From Rebecca billardiae RCC1528 (Eukaryota > Haptophyta), in the NCBI GenBank assembly GCA_965240325.2, contig OZ251225.1, positions 2,542,001-2,606,000 on the forward strand: 64,000 nucleotides of DNA, in the 5' to 3' direction. This document shows, piece by piece, positions 9,372 to 19,167 of this stretch (positions are counted from its first letter, which is position 1; each line of letters starts with the position of its first letter). The translations under genes and the position numbers were made by a program. Under the pieces are notes generated by a model. That model searched no databases. It was not told the DNA's origin and saw only the letters and a program-made list of their open reading frames with translations.

Positions 9372-12218
9372 TCATGGCGATGCAGAGTGCGTGGACGAGG
9401 ACGAGTGCGGTGACAAGGGCTGCGAGCTCGCGGGCGGCGGCGCCGTGCCGCTCAGCCGCGCGTCGGTGCGCGGCAGCGTGCTGCGCGCGATGCTCGCGGC
9501 GCGCGCGCGCGCCTTTGCCGCCGCGACGCTCGCCGAGTTGGACAGGCTGATGTACCGCCTCAGGTTGCGCTCGGTGGAGGGGAGCGGCGCCCTTGGCGGC
9601 GAGCCGGTGGCGCGCGCGTCGCTGATCTCGGTGCGCACCTCCGCCGCGAGCTGCTTGCCCAGCTCGACGCCCCACTGATCGAACGAGTTAATGCCCCACA
9701 CGAAGCCCTGCACGGCGGTGCGGTGCTCGTACAGCGCGAGGATCTGACCGACCGAGAAGGGCGTGAGCTGCGGCATCAGCAGGACGCTCGACGGGCGGTT
9801 GCCCGGGAAGGTGCGGTGCGGCACGAGCGACTCGCTCACGCCCGCCGTGCGCAGCTCCTCCGCCGAGAGGCCGCACGCAAGCGCGTCCGGCTGCGCGAAG
9901 AAGTTCGCCATGAGCTCGTCGTGGTGCGACACCTGCGCGCGAGGGCGCGAGCGGCGCGCGGCGCGCGGCAGCGGCGGCGGGGGCGGCGGGGGCGGAGCAC
10001 GCGGGCGGAGAGGAGTCGGCGGGTGCGCCGAGGGTGCACGCGAGCGCCGTGGCGCGGCGCGCGGCGGCGCGGGCGGAGGGCGCTCTTCGGGCCCGCACGC
10101 GCACCCTGTCCGCCTGGCCGCAGCGCGCCAGCGCGCGCGCGCGCGCAGAGGGGCGTCGGCCGCGCGCGGCCGCGGCGCGGCGCGCACCATCGACCCCTCC
10201 ATCGCCACCGTCTCGTGCGCCATCGGGTGGGGCGGCTGCGCGAAGCCGATGAAGTCGGCGGGCACGGTCTGGCCCATGTGCAGCAGCTGGAAGAACGAGT
10301 GCTGACCGGTCGTGCCCGGCTCGCCAAAGTCGACCTGCGTGCGCCGTGCGCGCGCGGCACGGCGTGAGCGCGCGAGCGCGAGCGCGGCGCCGCGAGCGCG
10401 CGGGCTGCGCTGCGCGCGCGCGCGCGCCCGCCGCGCGCGCGCCGCGCGCACCTCGCCGCAGAGATAGTCGGTGATGTCCTCGCCGGAGAGCGTGACGCGC
10501 TTGCCGTTCGACTCCATGTCCACCTGCTGCACGTGCGCCGGCAGCCGCCACAGCGCCTCGCAGTACGGGAAGATCGCGCGCGCGGAGTGGCCGAGGAACT
10601 CGCGGTTCCACACGCCCACCAGCCCCATGAGCACAGGGATGTTCTTTGCAAAGGGCGCGGAGGAGAAGTGCTCGTCCATCGAGCGGCAGCCGTCGAGGAA
10701 CTGGTCGAAGACGTCCGCGCCGAAGGCGCACGCGATCGGCAGCTGCCCCACTGACGACGTCACCGAGTACCGCCCGCCCACCCAGTCCCAGAACGGGAAC
10801 GTCAGCTCGTCGCTCACGCCCCAGCGCGCGGCCGCGTCGACGTCGCACGTGCACGCGGCGATATGCGACGAGGTGATCTGGTCGGGGCGCGCGAGGCCGG
10901 CCATCGAGTCGCAGAGCCACTGGCGCAGCGTGCACGCGTTGATCAGCGTCTCGCGCGTGCGGAAGGACTTGGACTGCGCACGCGCGCGATCGGCCGCCGA
11001 GGGCGGGCGCCGCAGCGCGCACGCGGCGTGAGCGGCGCGCGCGAGCGAGCGCATGCAGCGGCGCGCACGCGCGTCACGCGCGCAGACGCGCGCGCGCGCG
11101 CGTGAGCGCGGCGCGCGAGCGGGCGCGGCGCGCACGGTGACAATGACGAGCGTCTCCGCCGGATCGAGGTCCTCGATCGCGCGCGCCGTGTCCACCTCGT
11201 CGATGTTCGCGAGGAAGCGGATCTGCCGCTCGCCGAGCCGCGTGGCCAGCCTCGTCGCCTTCAGTGCCTCGTAGAGAAACGCCGGCCCGAGCGACGAGCC
11301 GCCGATGCCGATCACGATGATGTTCTTGAGCGGCTTGCCCGTGGCGCCGAAGTGGCGGCCGGCGCGGAAGGTGTCGGAGAACGCCGAGACGCGGTCGCGC
11401 GCCGCGTGCACGTCCGCCATCACGTCCTCCCCGTCGATCTCGACGACGGAGCCGCGGGGCATGCGCAGCGCGGTGTGCGCGGCCGCGCGCCGCTCGGTGC
11501 GGTTGATCTTCTCGCCGCAGAACATCGCGCGGATCTTCTCGGCGAGGCGCGCCTGCGACGCGAGCGCGAGCAGCCGGTCGAGCGTCTCGCCCGTCATGCG
11601 CTGCCGCGAGAAGTCGAACATCAGCCCGTCGTGCTCCACACATAGCGCCTCGGCGCGCGCGCGGTCGCGCAGCAGCTCGCGCAGGTGGACGTCCTCTAGG
11701 CTGCGCGCGTGCGCGCGCAGCTCGCGCCAGGCGGGGAGGCGGGAGGCGAGGTCGGTGGTCGAGGCGGAGCCGATCGGCGGCGCCGCGCCACCGCCGCCCA
11801 GCTCCTCCACGCCGTGCTCGGCGAAGTCCGCGTCGATGCCCGCGTCGAGCAGTAGCTGCCGGTGCCGCCTGCGCAGCGACTCGAGGTGCGTCTCGGCCTC
11901 GCGCGTGGCCTGAATGATCGAGTCGAGCATGCGCGCCTCGGACTTACGCAACGAGGTGAACAGCCCCTCGTCGGGCTCGTCCGCGTCGCCCTCGTCGAGC
12001 CCAGCGCTCGCGCGCGGGCCCCAGCCCACGCGCCGCTGCCACGGCCGCCACAGCTGCATGCGCGACGCGAGCACGGCCGCATGGCGCACGACGGCGGGCC
12101 GATCGGGCAGCGAGAAGCGCGGCCTCGCGGCGGCTCGCGCGCCCGCGGAGACTGCGATGCCGAGCCCGGCGCGCGCGAGCAGCAGGCACACGGCCGCGCG
12201 CACGAATCCGTGCGGCAT
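9372..12218 (-). CDS. GPI: Glucose-6-phosphate isomerase, probable plastid form, 4 exons
   Basis: Interconverts glucose-6-phosphate and fructose-6-phosphate. Exons run 12218-11136, 10973-10452, 10334-10188 and 9932-9372, with introns of 162, 117 and 255 nt, all GT-AG and all phase 0. Splicing gives 770 residues. Diagnostic motifs: GEKINRTERRAAAHTALR, NIIVIGIGGSSLGP, SKSFRTRETLINA formed across the first splice junction, GEPGTTGQHSFFQLLH, and the family signature GFVWGINSFDQWGVELGK near the C-terminus. The protein is longer than the usual 550 or so residues, with about 170 extra N-terminal residues. These start with MPHGFVRAAVCLLLARAG, a signal-peptide-like segment followed by an Arg/Ala-rich stretch, suggesting plastid import. 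An alternative ATG at 12269 would bury that segment. The Ser/Pro-rich C-terminal tail is unusual. Confidence 0.9.
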   Translation of the reverse strand: MPHGFVRAAVCLLLARAGLGIAVSAGARAAARPRFSLPDRPAVVRHAAVLASRMQLWRPWQRRVGWGPRASAGLDEGDADEPDEGLFTSLRKSEARMLDSIIQATREAETHLESLRRRHRQLLLDAGIDADFAEHGVEELGGGGAAPPIGSASTTDLASRLPAWRELRAHARSLEDVHLRELLRDRARAEALCVEHDGLMFDFSRQRMTGETLDRLLALASQARLAEKIRAMFCGEKINRTERRAAAHTALRMPRGSVVEIDGEDVMADVHAARDRVSAFSDTFRAGRHFGATGKPLKNIIVIGIGGSSLGPAFLYEALKATRLATRLGERQIRFLANIDEVDTARAIEDLDPAETLVIVTVRAAPARAPRSRARARVCARDARARRCMRSLARAAHAACALRRPPSAADRARAQSKSFRTRETLINACTLRQWLCDSMAGLARPDQITSSHIAACTCDVDAAARWGVSDELTFPFWDWVGGRYSVTSSVGQLPIACAFGADVFDQFLDGCRSMDEHFSSAPFAKNIPVLMGLVGVWNREFLGHSARAIFPYCEALWRLPAHVQQVDMESNGKRVTLSGEDITDYLCGEVRAARARRARARAQRSPRARGAALALARSRRAARARRTQVDFGEPGTTGQHSFFQLLHMGQTVPADFIGFAQPPHPMAHETVAMEGSMVRAAPRPRAADAPLRARARWRAAARRTGCACGPEERPPPAPPRAAPRRSRAPSAHPPTPLRPRAPPPPPPPPLPRAARRSRPRAQVSHHDELMANFFAQPDALACGLSAEELRTAGVSESLVPHRTFPGNRPSSVLLMPQLTPFSVGQILALYEHRTAVQGFVWGINSFDQWGVELGKQLAAEVRTEISDARATGSPPRAPLPSTERNLRRYISLSNSASVAAAKARARAASIARSTLPRTDARLSGTAPPPASSQPLSPHSSSSTHSASP

Positions 12219-12556
12219 CAGGCCGGGCTCTACCCCAGTCTCGTCGTTGTCAGTGAATAGTCCGCGCATTTGGCGCCGAGCCTTTTGCTCGGGCAGCACG
12301 CACAGGGCGGTCGCGCAAGCGTCAATCTGCTCGTCATTATTGGAAATCCGCGAGATTAATTAGTCCGGGGCCGGACTCCAGCCCAGCAATCACAGCTTGA
12401 AGCTTGGGCTCGCTTTCAGCTTTTGGCCCGCCCCGCGGCCGGGCGGGGCTGCTCGCCTGCTCCGCATCGGAGCGCGCGCGGTTGGTTGTCGGGCTGTTGA
12501 TCGGCTGCGGAGAAAGCGGGTGTTCGCCGTAGCGGCCGCGCTCGTCGACACGACCG
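12219..12556. promoter_or_regulatory. Divergent intergenic region, GPI / single-TM protein
   Basis: 338 bp between two head-to-head ATGs. It contains an inverted CCAAT-like ATTGG near 12338. Shared promoter function is inferred from geometry. Confidence 0.35.
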
Positions 12557-13498
12557 ATGGGGCTCTTTCGCCGAGCACCGCCGCCACCGCCGCCGCCCGA
12601 CCCGTTGGCCGATGTGATGCGCTCGCTCGAGGCGTGGACGGGCCGCGTCCAGCTCGCGCAGGAGCTCGCCGCGCTGCTCATCGTCGTGCTGCTCGCGGCC
12701 GTCGTGCGGCGCTACATGCTCGGTGGTGGAACGAACAAAACACGCGCGCGCAGCGAGCGGAAGCCCGAGCCTGCGATGCCGGCTCCGGAGCCCGAGCGCG
12801 CGCCGAGCGCCCCGGCGGAGAGCCGCGAGCGCGCGCCCGCAACCCCGCCACCGCCCGTCGCCACGGAGAAGCCCGCGGTCGAGGCGCAGGAGCCGACCGA
12901 TGATTACCCGGCGCCACCCACGCCCAAGCAGATGGACGACCTGATGAAAATGCTGGAGAAGACGATCACGACGGTCAACCAGGGCGGCTCGATCCAGGCC
13001 TCGCCGGCGAGGCCTGGCGCGCCTCGGTCGAATGTCGCGCCGCCCTCCCGCCCCCTCACCCGAGGCTCGCTCAAAACGCACACGGCCCAGCAGCTCGACC
13101 ACAAGCCGAGCCTTGGCCCGCGCCGAAATTCCGCCGACTTGCGGTCAGAGGCGTCGCTCCGCTCGTCCACGACCACGGCTTCCGTACGAGAGACCCTCCG
13201 TCGCCGGCCCAAGGACCCCTTCCAGGACGCTGTCTTGCGCGCCACGGTTCGAGCACGCGCGCTCGCGCACGCCTGTCCTGCGCGCTGGCGGCGGGACTGA
13301 CTGCTGCGTGCGCCGCGCGCCCGCGTGCCACGCCGCGCGCAGATGATGGGTGGGCCGCCCGCCGGTGCGAGTGCTGGGCCGGTGAGCGCGCGCCGCCCGT
13401 CGGTCAGCGCCACCTCGGGATCGCGCCGCCCGTCGATCGACGCCAACTCGCGCAACGCTCCGCAGGGGCGCCGGCTGAGCTCAGCATCAGTCGCATGA
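12557..13498 (+). CDS. Single-TM protein with basophilic kinase-type motifs (unrecognised family)
   Basis: I do not recognise this family. The protein starts [14 protein letters not shown], then has one hydrophobic helix (LAALLIVVLLAAVVRRYML, about residues 38-56), a Pro/Glu-rich linker, a short amphipathic helix (MDDLMKMLEKTI), and a Ser/Arg-rich tail. Read straight through, the frame stops at 13300. A GT donor at 13232 or 13247 and the CAG ending at 13342 remove that stop and add an in-frame exon, 13343-13498, ending in TGA. That last exon has three RRxS motifs (RRPSV, RRPSI, RRLSS); another (RRNSA) lies upstream. It is therefore a plausible membrane-anchored phosphoprotein. Divergent from GPI. 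Start and first exon are well supported; the splice is inferred. Confidence 0.6.
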
Positions 13499-14130
13499 TT
13501 TCGTCGGCCTGTGTGTGGCACGCCTGGTCCAGTCAGCACGTCCGACCCGCCTCTGCGAGCTGCCCGGCACCACCGTGCGGGCCGATCGGGCGCACCAGGC
13601 GGGTGCGAGCACCCCGTCCTCCCCGGGCGACGCGCCGTCGCATCACGTGCAGCCGGTTGCACATCGGCATGTGCGCGCAACCGTCTACCAGCTGCTGCAG
13701 CGGGGTGGTAAGCTGACGGGATCAGGCGATTGGTGGCGACGCCGGACGCGCACAGACGGCGACGCGGTCGCGGGCCGTGCGGTGCGACCGTCGCGCGGAG
13801 CGTTGTCGACTGCGACCGACGGTCGCGCCGACAGAACTGGGGCTCCGACTTGCGCATCGACGGTGTCGTGTGGCAAGTCAGGGCACAACACGCTGCACAC
13901 ACTTATCCGATCCGAGACCCGTGTGCCATGCAGAGCAAGTAGCGCAACCATTCTGATTTATTCTGGATTTCTGCCGCCGATCGTGGCGACATTCGGGATT
14001 CGGCGCGAAAACTGGAACTTCACCCGGAATTTTCTGCTCGCGAGTCGCGGGATTCCACCGAGATTCATCAATACTTCCATTGATGTTCGGTCTTGATGAC
14101 AATGTTCCGATCACTCATCAATAGAGTCCG
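13499..14130. other. Intergenic, possible 5' exon of the GT8 gene
   Basis: No independent gene seen. Because the GT8 frame downstream has no ATG, a short coding 5' exon may lie here (for example near the ATGACAATG at 14096), but none could be fixed. Confidence 0.4.
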
Positions 14131-15507
14131 GTGCCTTCTGGGACTGTCCGCGGCTCCTCGCGCGGGCTGCTGTCGGGCGATGGCGGCTGCTGCCGGGCTG
14201 CCGGCGTGAAGGCTTTGTTAGGCACGATCCTCGTCAAGCGGGGTGACGCGCTCGCTGTACTCGCGCTGCTGATCGTAGCCGGGGCATCCACGGGCCCCAC
14301 TGCGAGCGATCCAGTGCATGTCGCCGTCCCCGCGGACGAGAGGCACTACCCCGGGCTGGTCGCTGTGATCAACTCGGCGCGGGCGCACACGCGCCGGCCC
14401 GGAGCGCTCGTGTTCCACGTGATTGTGCGCCAGGGCGGCGAAGTCGCGGCGCACGCCTTCCTCCGCTGTCGCGGGCTCTCGCTCTCCGATGCAAACGTGC
14501 GGGTGCACGGCTTTGACGCGAGCCGCGTGCGCAGCCTGGTGCGCATCCACGGCACGCCGGGGCAAGCCAACCTGTCGAGCGCGCTCAACTTCGCGCGGTT
14601 CTACCTCCCCGAGCTCCTCGGCTCGGTGAGCTCCGTCGTCTACCTCGACGCCGATGTCGTCGTCCTCGGCGACATTGTCGCGCTCGCGCAGCGCGTGTTT
14701 CCCGCGCTGCAGCCCGACGAGCTGGCGGCAGCGGTGGAGCGGCGGCATGACGGGCTGCGCCGGCATACCTTCGGCGCGCTGGCGAACGCGAGCGCGCTGT
14801 ACGAGCAGCGGTATCGCCGCCGGTTCAACCAGTCGCGCTACTCCTTCAACGCCGGCGTCTTCCTGCTCGACCTGGAAAAGTGGTCGGCGCTCGGGCTGAC
14901 GCAGGAGGCGGAGTGGTGGCTCGCGGCGCACGCGCGCTCCGATGTGCCGCTGTGGCGGCTGGGCTCGCAGCCCCCACTCAACCTGCTGCTGTACGACCGG
15001 TGGCGCCGGCTCCCGCGCACGTGGAACGTCGATGGGCTCGGCTGGCACAAGCACATGGACCCGCACGCCGTCAGCCGCGCGCAGATCCTCCACTGGACCG
15101 GCGCGCACAAGCCGTGGGCCCCACGCGGGGCGTTCAACCAACGGCTGTGGCTGCCGTTCGCTGGCCTCAGCCCGTGCGACGGGCGCGGCGAGTGCAGGGC
15201 GCAGGCCGACCCCGCACGCCCGCCGTGCCGGTGCGCCCCGCTGGACCGGCACCCGCTATGTGATCGGGCGGACCCACTGAGTGACGCGGAGCTCCGCGCC
15301 CGCGCCCTCCGACGCCCCACGCAGCCGCTGAAGCCTGCGCGCAACGCAACAGCGGGCGCCCTGCCGCAGAGGAGACATGGCCTGTCCCTTCGGCAAGCGG
15401 TGGCCAGCTTTGCTCGCGGCTGCGCGCTTGGCGGCGTGGGGTTCGCGATCATGTGGGGTGCGTTCCGCTGCTGCTGGCTGCCTTCACGCCGGCTGGCGCG
15501 TCGATAA
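14131..15507 (+). CDS. GT8-family glycosyltransferase, Golgi-type, 5' end unresolved
   Basis: Glycosyltransferase family 8 domain. After a hydrophobic anchor (LAVLALLIVAGAS) come HVAVPADERHYPGLVAVINS, the nucleotide-sugar-binding DxD in SSVVYLDADVVVLGDI, FNAGVFLLDLEKW, and the C-terminal metal-binding HWTGAHKPW. A Cys-rich EGF-like stretch follows (CDGRGEC...CRC...C), then a second hydrophobic segment near the end (GCALGGVGFAIMWGAF). Expected to work in the secretory lumen on a nucleotide sugar; the acceptor cannot be read. The frame is closed upstream by a TAG at 14122, yet it contains no ATG before the catalytic domain. The first triplet used here is GTG. A spliced 5' exon or non-AUG start is therefore needed. 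Confidence 0.8.
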   Translation: MPSGTVRGSSRGLLSGDGGCCRAAGVKALLGTILVKRGDALAVLALLIVAGASTGPTASDPVHVAVPADERHYPGLVAVINSARAHTRRPGALVFHVIVRQGGEVAAHAFLRCRGLSLSDANVRVHGFDASRVRSLVRIHGTPGQANLSSALNFARFYLPELLGSVSSVVYLDADVVVLGDIVALAQRVFPALQPDELAAAVERRHDGLRRHTFGALANASALYEQRYRRRFNQSRYSFNAGVFLLDLEKWSALGLTQEAEWWLAAHARSDVPLWRLGSQPPLNLLLYDRWRRLPRTWNVDGLGWHKHMDPHAVSRAQILHWTGAHKPWAPRGAFNQRLWLPFAGLSPCDGRGECRAQADPARPPCRCAPLDRHPLCDRADPLSDAELRARALRRPTQPLKPARNATAGALPQRRHGLSLRQAVASFARGCALGGVGFAIMWGAFRCCWLPSRRLARR

Positions 15508-16113
15508 GCCACGCGCCGCCCGACTGTAAAGCGCCGCGCCTGCGGGTCAGCTCCGACCTCGTCATCACAATACATATGCTGCAGTCGGGGTGACCCGCGG
15601 CCGCGCCCGCAGCGCCGGAGCGCCCGCCGCCCGGGTAAATGTTCCGGGACCGACTCAACTCGTCGCCTGGCGCAGCGCATCAGCAGTGGCGCAGCGGCCA
15701 GCGCGGCGCTCCACTCACCACTGCAGACTGCGCTGATGATGATGATGATGCTGATGATATATATGTATATATCAATATATGGCGTAGCTGACGCAGTCAG
15801 TTCAGTATTGACTCTGTTGACTACTGTCAGTTTATAGGTCACGTACTTACACTCGATCACTCTCTGTCTTACTCAGAGTCTTATTGAGTTACTCAGTTAG
15901 TCTAAGTCTTATAGAGCTCTATACCATTCAGACGGGCATTGCCGGGTTGCACCCGGCAATGCTGCATTCACCCCGGTCCTACCGGAATGCAGGGCTCGCC
16001 CCGCTGGCCGCTCCAAGTAGCGGTGCCGCGCCCGCACTGCGGCCACTTCATCGTCATCAAATATATTGCATGTATTCAGCATCGTCAATAATGATGATAT
16101 ATTATTCATGCAG

Positions 16114-16115
<2 letters not shown>
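15508..16115. other. Intergenic, no gene seen
   Basis: Start of a 4.7-kb gene desert. Holds a (GAT)n/AT-rich patch at 15735-15780 and otherwise featureless sequence. Confidence 0.6.

Positions 16116-16191
<76 letters not shown>
16116..16191. repeat. (CT)n microsatellite
   Basis: An uninterrupted CT dinucleotide tract of about 38 repeats. It ends two to three bases before the left copy of the inverted repeat at 16194. Confidence 0.95.
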
Positions 16192-16193
<2 letters not shown>

Positions 16194-16275
16194 TCCCCTT
16201 TATTACGGGTTCCGGGTGATCAGACAGTGGCCGGCGGCCGAAGCCTCCCTGAGCCCTACCCTGGCCAGCCCCCAA
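16194..16275 (+). repeat. Left copy of inverted repeat flanking the minisatellites
   Basis: About 82 bp that reappear inverted at 19095-19167, with shared blocks such as TCCGGGTGATCAGAC, GGCGGCCGAAGCCTCC and CCCTACCCTGGCCAGCCCCC. The copies differ by a few substitutions and short indels. Confidence 0.8.
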
Positions 16276-16456
16276 TTCCACTGAGGCTGCTGCAGATATC
16301 GCTCGGGCAGGAGCCTAAGTGGCAGGTGCCGGTCACCATCACATCGTCGGTCCGTCAGCGGTCGGTCACTCTCAGGCCAGGGTCCGGCAGTTCAAATACG
16401 GCGCGAGCAAACTCAGTAGGGCGCCAGCCCAGGAGCACTGGTCGGTGCCCGCACTA

Positions 16457-17522
16457 GTGATGGTATGGTACTGCTGCACGCATGGTTAATAACTTAATAT
16501 CATGGTATGGTTATGGCGGTACTGCTGCGCGCATGGTATGGTAATGCAGCATGGCCGTGTATGGTATGAGTACTGCTGCGCGCATGGTATGGTACTGCAT
16601 GGTACTGTATACATATGGTATGGTACTGCTGCTGTGCGCATGGTATGGTAGTATTGGTACTGACATGGTATGGTACTGCATGATGGCGTACGTACTGTAG
16701 CTATGGTATGCGGTACTGCTGCGCGCATGGTACATATATGGTACTGCTGCGCGCATCAGCATGGTATATGGTACTGCATGGTAATGTAGTATGGTAGGTT
16801 ATATGGTACTGCTGTGCGCATGGTATGGTACTGCATCATGGTACGGTGGTACTGCTGTGCGCATGGTATGGTAATGCCGCATCAGGCTGTATGGTAGTGA
16901 GTAACTACTGCTGCGCGCATGGTATGGTACTGCATGGTACTGTATACAATACATATGGTATGGTACTGCTGCTGTGCGCATGGTATGGTACTGCATGATA
17001 TGGTATTGCATGATGGTACTGTATGGTATGGTTCTGCTGTGCGCATGGTACGTACGGTGACCTAATGGTGCTGCAGTGCACGCACAAGTGGTATGGTCAC
17101 TGCACGGTACTGTATGGTATGTACATGGTAATGCTGTGCGCATGGTACCGGTATGGTGCTGCTGCGCGCATGGTATGGTACTGCATGGTACTGTATGGTA
17201 TGGTACTGCTGTGCGCATGGCAGTAGTATGGTACTGCATCATGGCATGGTACTGCTGTGCGCATGGTATGGTACCGTGGCATCATGGTATGGTACTGCTG
17301 TGCGCATGGTACTTGGTACTGCATGGTATGGTACTGCATGATGGTACTATGTTGGATGGCGTTAATCACACCTTAACCAAGTGTGCACGTTAAATCATAG
17401 TAAACTGTATCATGGTATGCAGGTGCTGCGTCTGCTGCGCGCATGGTATGGTACTGCTGTGCGCATGGTATGGTGCTGCATGGTATGGTATGGTACTGCA
17501 TCGTATGGTACTGCGCGCATGC
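16457..17522. repeat. Minisatellite 1, degenerate 22-bp unit with higher-order copies
   Basis: About twenty degenerate copies of a unit close to ATGGTATGGTACTGCTGTGC plus GC, with either CTGCTGTGCGCATGG or CTGCTGCGCGCATGG cores, separated by variable GGTACTGCATGGTA spacers. Longer blocks recur: the block at about 16565-16645 returns at about 16907-16990 with a small insertion, which indicates higher-order duplication. Open frames here are by-products of the repeat. Confidence 0.9.
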
Positions 17523-17619
17523 ACATCGATCATGCGATGTACCGAGCTGACAGCATGATGCGCATCATGCGACGATTGTCGTGTACCGAGCTGACCGAGC
17601 ATGATGTGAGCTCATGGCA

Positions 17620-17755
17620 GTCAGCACCACCACCATCTGCTACTACTGTCCTACCACTACAACGCCAGTCTACCGCCATCAAGCTGTTCCGACCACCACC
17701 ACCTACTACTTCCACCGCCGCCACCACCGCCACCACCATCACCACCACAACGCCT
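17620..17755 (+). repeat. ACC/CAC trinucleotide-rich tract
   Basis: Imperfect ACC/CCG/CAC triplets (for example CCACCGCCACCACCATCACC) over about 135 bp, between minisatellite 1 and the hairpin. No surrounding coding evidence. Confidence 0.7.
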
Positions 17756-17887
17756 GAAGGAGGAAGCAGACCGACACTAGGCTTGAAGGCCCGCCCGCAC
17801 GCGTGCGGTGCGCGCGGCTGCGGTTGGCGCTTGGATCAGTCGGGCGGCAGGGGCGAGATTGACGTACGATGCAGCAGCTTCTGAAGC

Positions 17888-17935
17888 TGCTGCTTCCTCC
17901 TTCCGTCGAGCTGCTGTCTGAAGGAGGAAGCAGCA
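17888..17935. repeat. 16-bp hairpin stem with shared GAAGGAGGAAGCAG motif
   Basis: TGCTGCTTCCTCCTTC (17888-17903) pairs perfectly with GAAGGAGGAAGCAGCA (17920-17935) around a 16-nt loop. The same CTGAAGGAGGAAGCAG motif also stands alone at about 17753. Confidence 0.75.
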
Positions 17936-18285
17936 CTGCGCGAAGCAGCCTCAGGCAGCAAACACTAATAAGCGTTTCACAGAAACGCGCGCGCGGGGCG
18001 AGGAGCGGCGGTCGCGGCGCGGGGGTCGGAAGGACAGCCGGGGCGGAATTCACGTATGAGGGGCACTCGTCACTATGCCGCATGCGCATCGGCACTAACC
18101 ACGCGCCGCCTCCACTGGGGTGTCCGCGGTCGCAGGAGCGTGCGCCTCGCGAGCAGGCGCCGCGTCAACGCGGCGGCACAGGTCCGGAACGTGCCGGTTC
18201 CGGTCCGTTGAGCAGGTATGATAGAGAGCAGTGCACGCTATGCGAGTAATGAGTTGCGCATCCGTGCACCACTCGGCAAATAATA

Positions 18286-18890
18286 CAGGTGAACTGGAGG
18301 GTTGCACCAAAGTTGCACCACCACTGCTGCACCACTCCGAACCGAATACATCAGACGATGAAAGGAGGGGTGCACTTGTTGGGTGCACGACCACTGCTGC
18401 ACCACTCCGGATGATACAGATGATGAGATGAAAGGAGGGGTGCACCAGCACCGCACTCCGTGCACCACTCCAAATACAGATGAAAGGAGGGTTGATGCAT
18501 CACCACTGCTGCCCACACCGAATAATACATCAGACGATGAAAGGAGGGGTGCACTTGTCGGGTGCACCACGACTGCTGCACCACTCCGGGTGATACAGAT
18601 GAAAGGAGGGGTGCACCAGCACCGCACTCCGTGCACCACTCCAAATAATACAGATGAAAGGAGGGTTGATGCACCACCACTGCTGCACCACTCCAGACGA
18701 TGAAGGAGGGGTGCACTTGTTGGGTGCACCACCACTGCTGCACCACTCCGGATGATACCATACAGATGAAAGGAGGGGTGCATGCACCACACTCCGTGCA
18801 CCACTCCAAATAATACAGATGATGAAAGGAGGGTTGATGCACCACCACTGCGTCTGCTGCACCACTCCGAATACAGATGAAAGGAGGGGT
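18286..18890. repeat. Minisatellite 2, three-part higher-order repeat
   Basis: Units of about 55-65 bp, each opening with GATGAAAGGAGGG and ending in GCACCACTCC. They fall into three kinds: A (GTGCACTTGTTGGGTGCAC), B (GCACCGCACTCCGTGCACC) and C (GTTGATGCACCACCACTGC). After one C-like unit at 18286 the order A-B-C is repeated three times, with A starting near 18357, 18536 and 18699. The period is roughly 160-180 bp. Confidence 0.9.
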
Positions 18891-19094
18891 GCCGACTCGG
18901 CTCAAACTCGATGATCTCGAATTGCAAGGCAGTGCACTGCTGGTACCTGGGACCACCCCACAGTGTTGGGCTTGTATGCTGTCGGCAATGGCATACCCCC
19001 GCCCCCTCTGGAGGCGGGCTGTCCACAGCGGAGTGGTGTCAAGGCACTTGGTGTATCGGTCAGTGGTTCGAGGTTGGGTGAGGGTGGTGGTTGG

Positions 19095-19167
19095 TTGGGG
19101 GCTGGCCAGGGTAGGGCTGGAGGCTTCGGCCGCCAGTCTGATCACCCGGAGCCCGTTATAAAGGGGA
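19095..19167 (-). repeat. Right copy of inverted repeat flanking the minisatellites
   Basis: Inverted, diverged copy of 16194-16275. Together the two enclose both minisatellites and the triplet tract. Confidence 0.8.

Noticed and set aside
16380-16400. tRNA T-arm-like GTTCAAATAC
   Set aside because: No acceptor stem or anticodon arm could be built around it; no other tRNA was found either.
16457-17520. Open frames reading through minisatellite 1 on both strands
   Set aside because: Produced by a stop-free repeat unit not divisible by three; the translations are only repeats of YHTMRTAVP-like or MVWYC-like words.
18286-18890. CRISPR-like alternation of repeats and spacers
   Set aside because: The spacers themselves recur in order, units are tandem, and the genome is eukaryotic.
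18238-19145. Open frames with repeated PSFHLYYLEWC-like words
   Set aside because: By-product of minisatellite 2.
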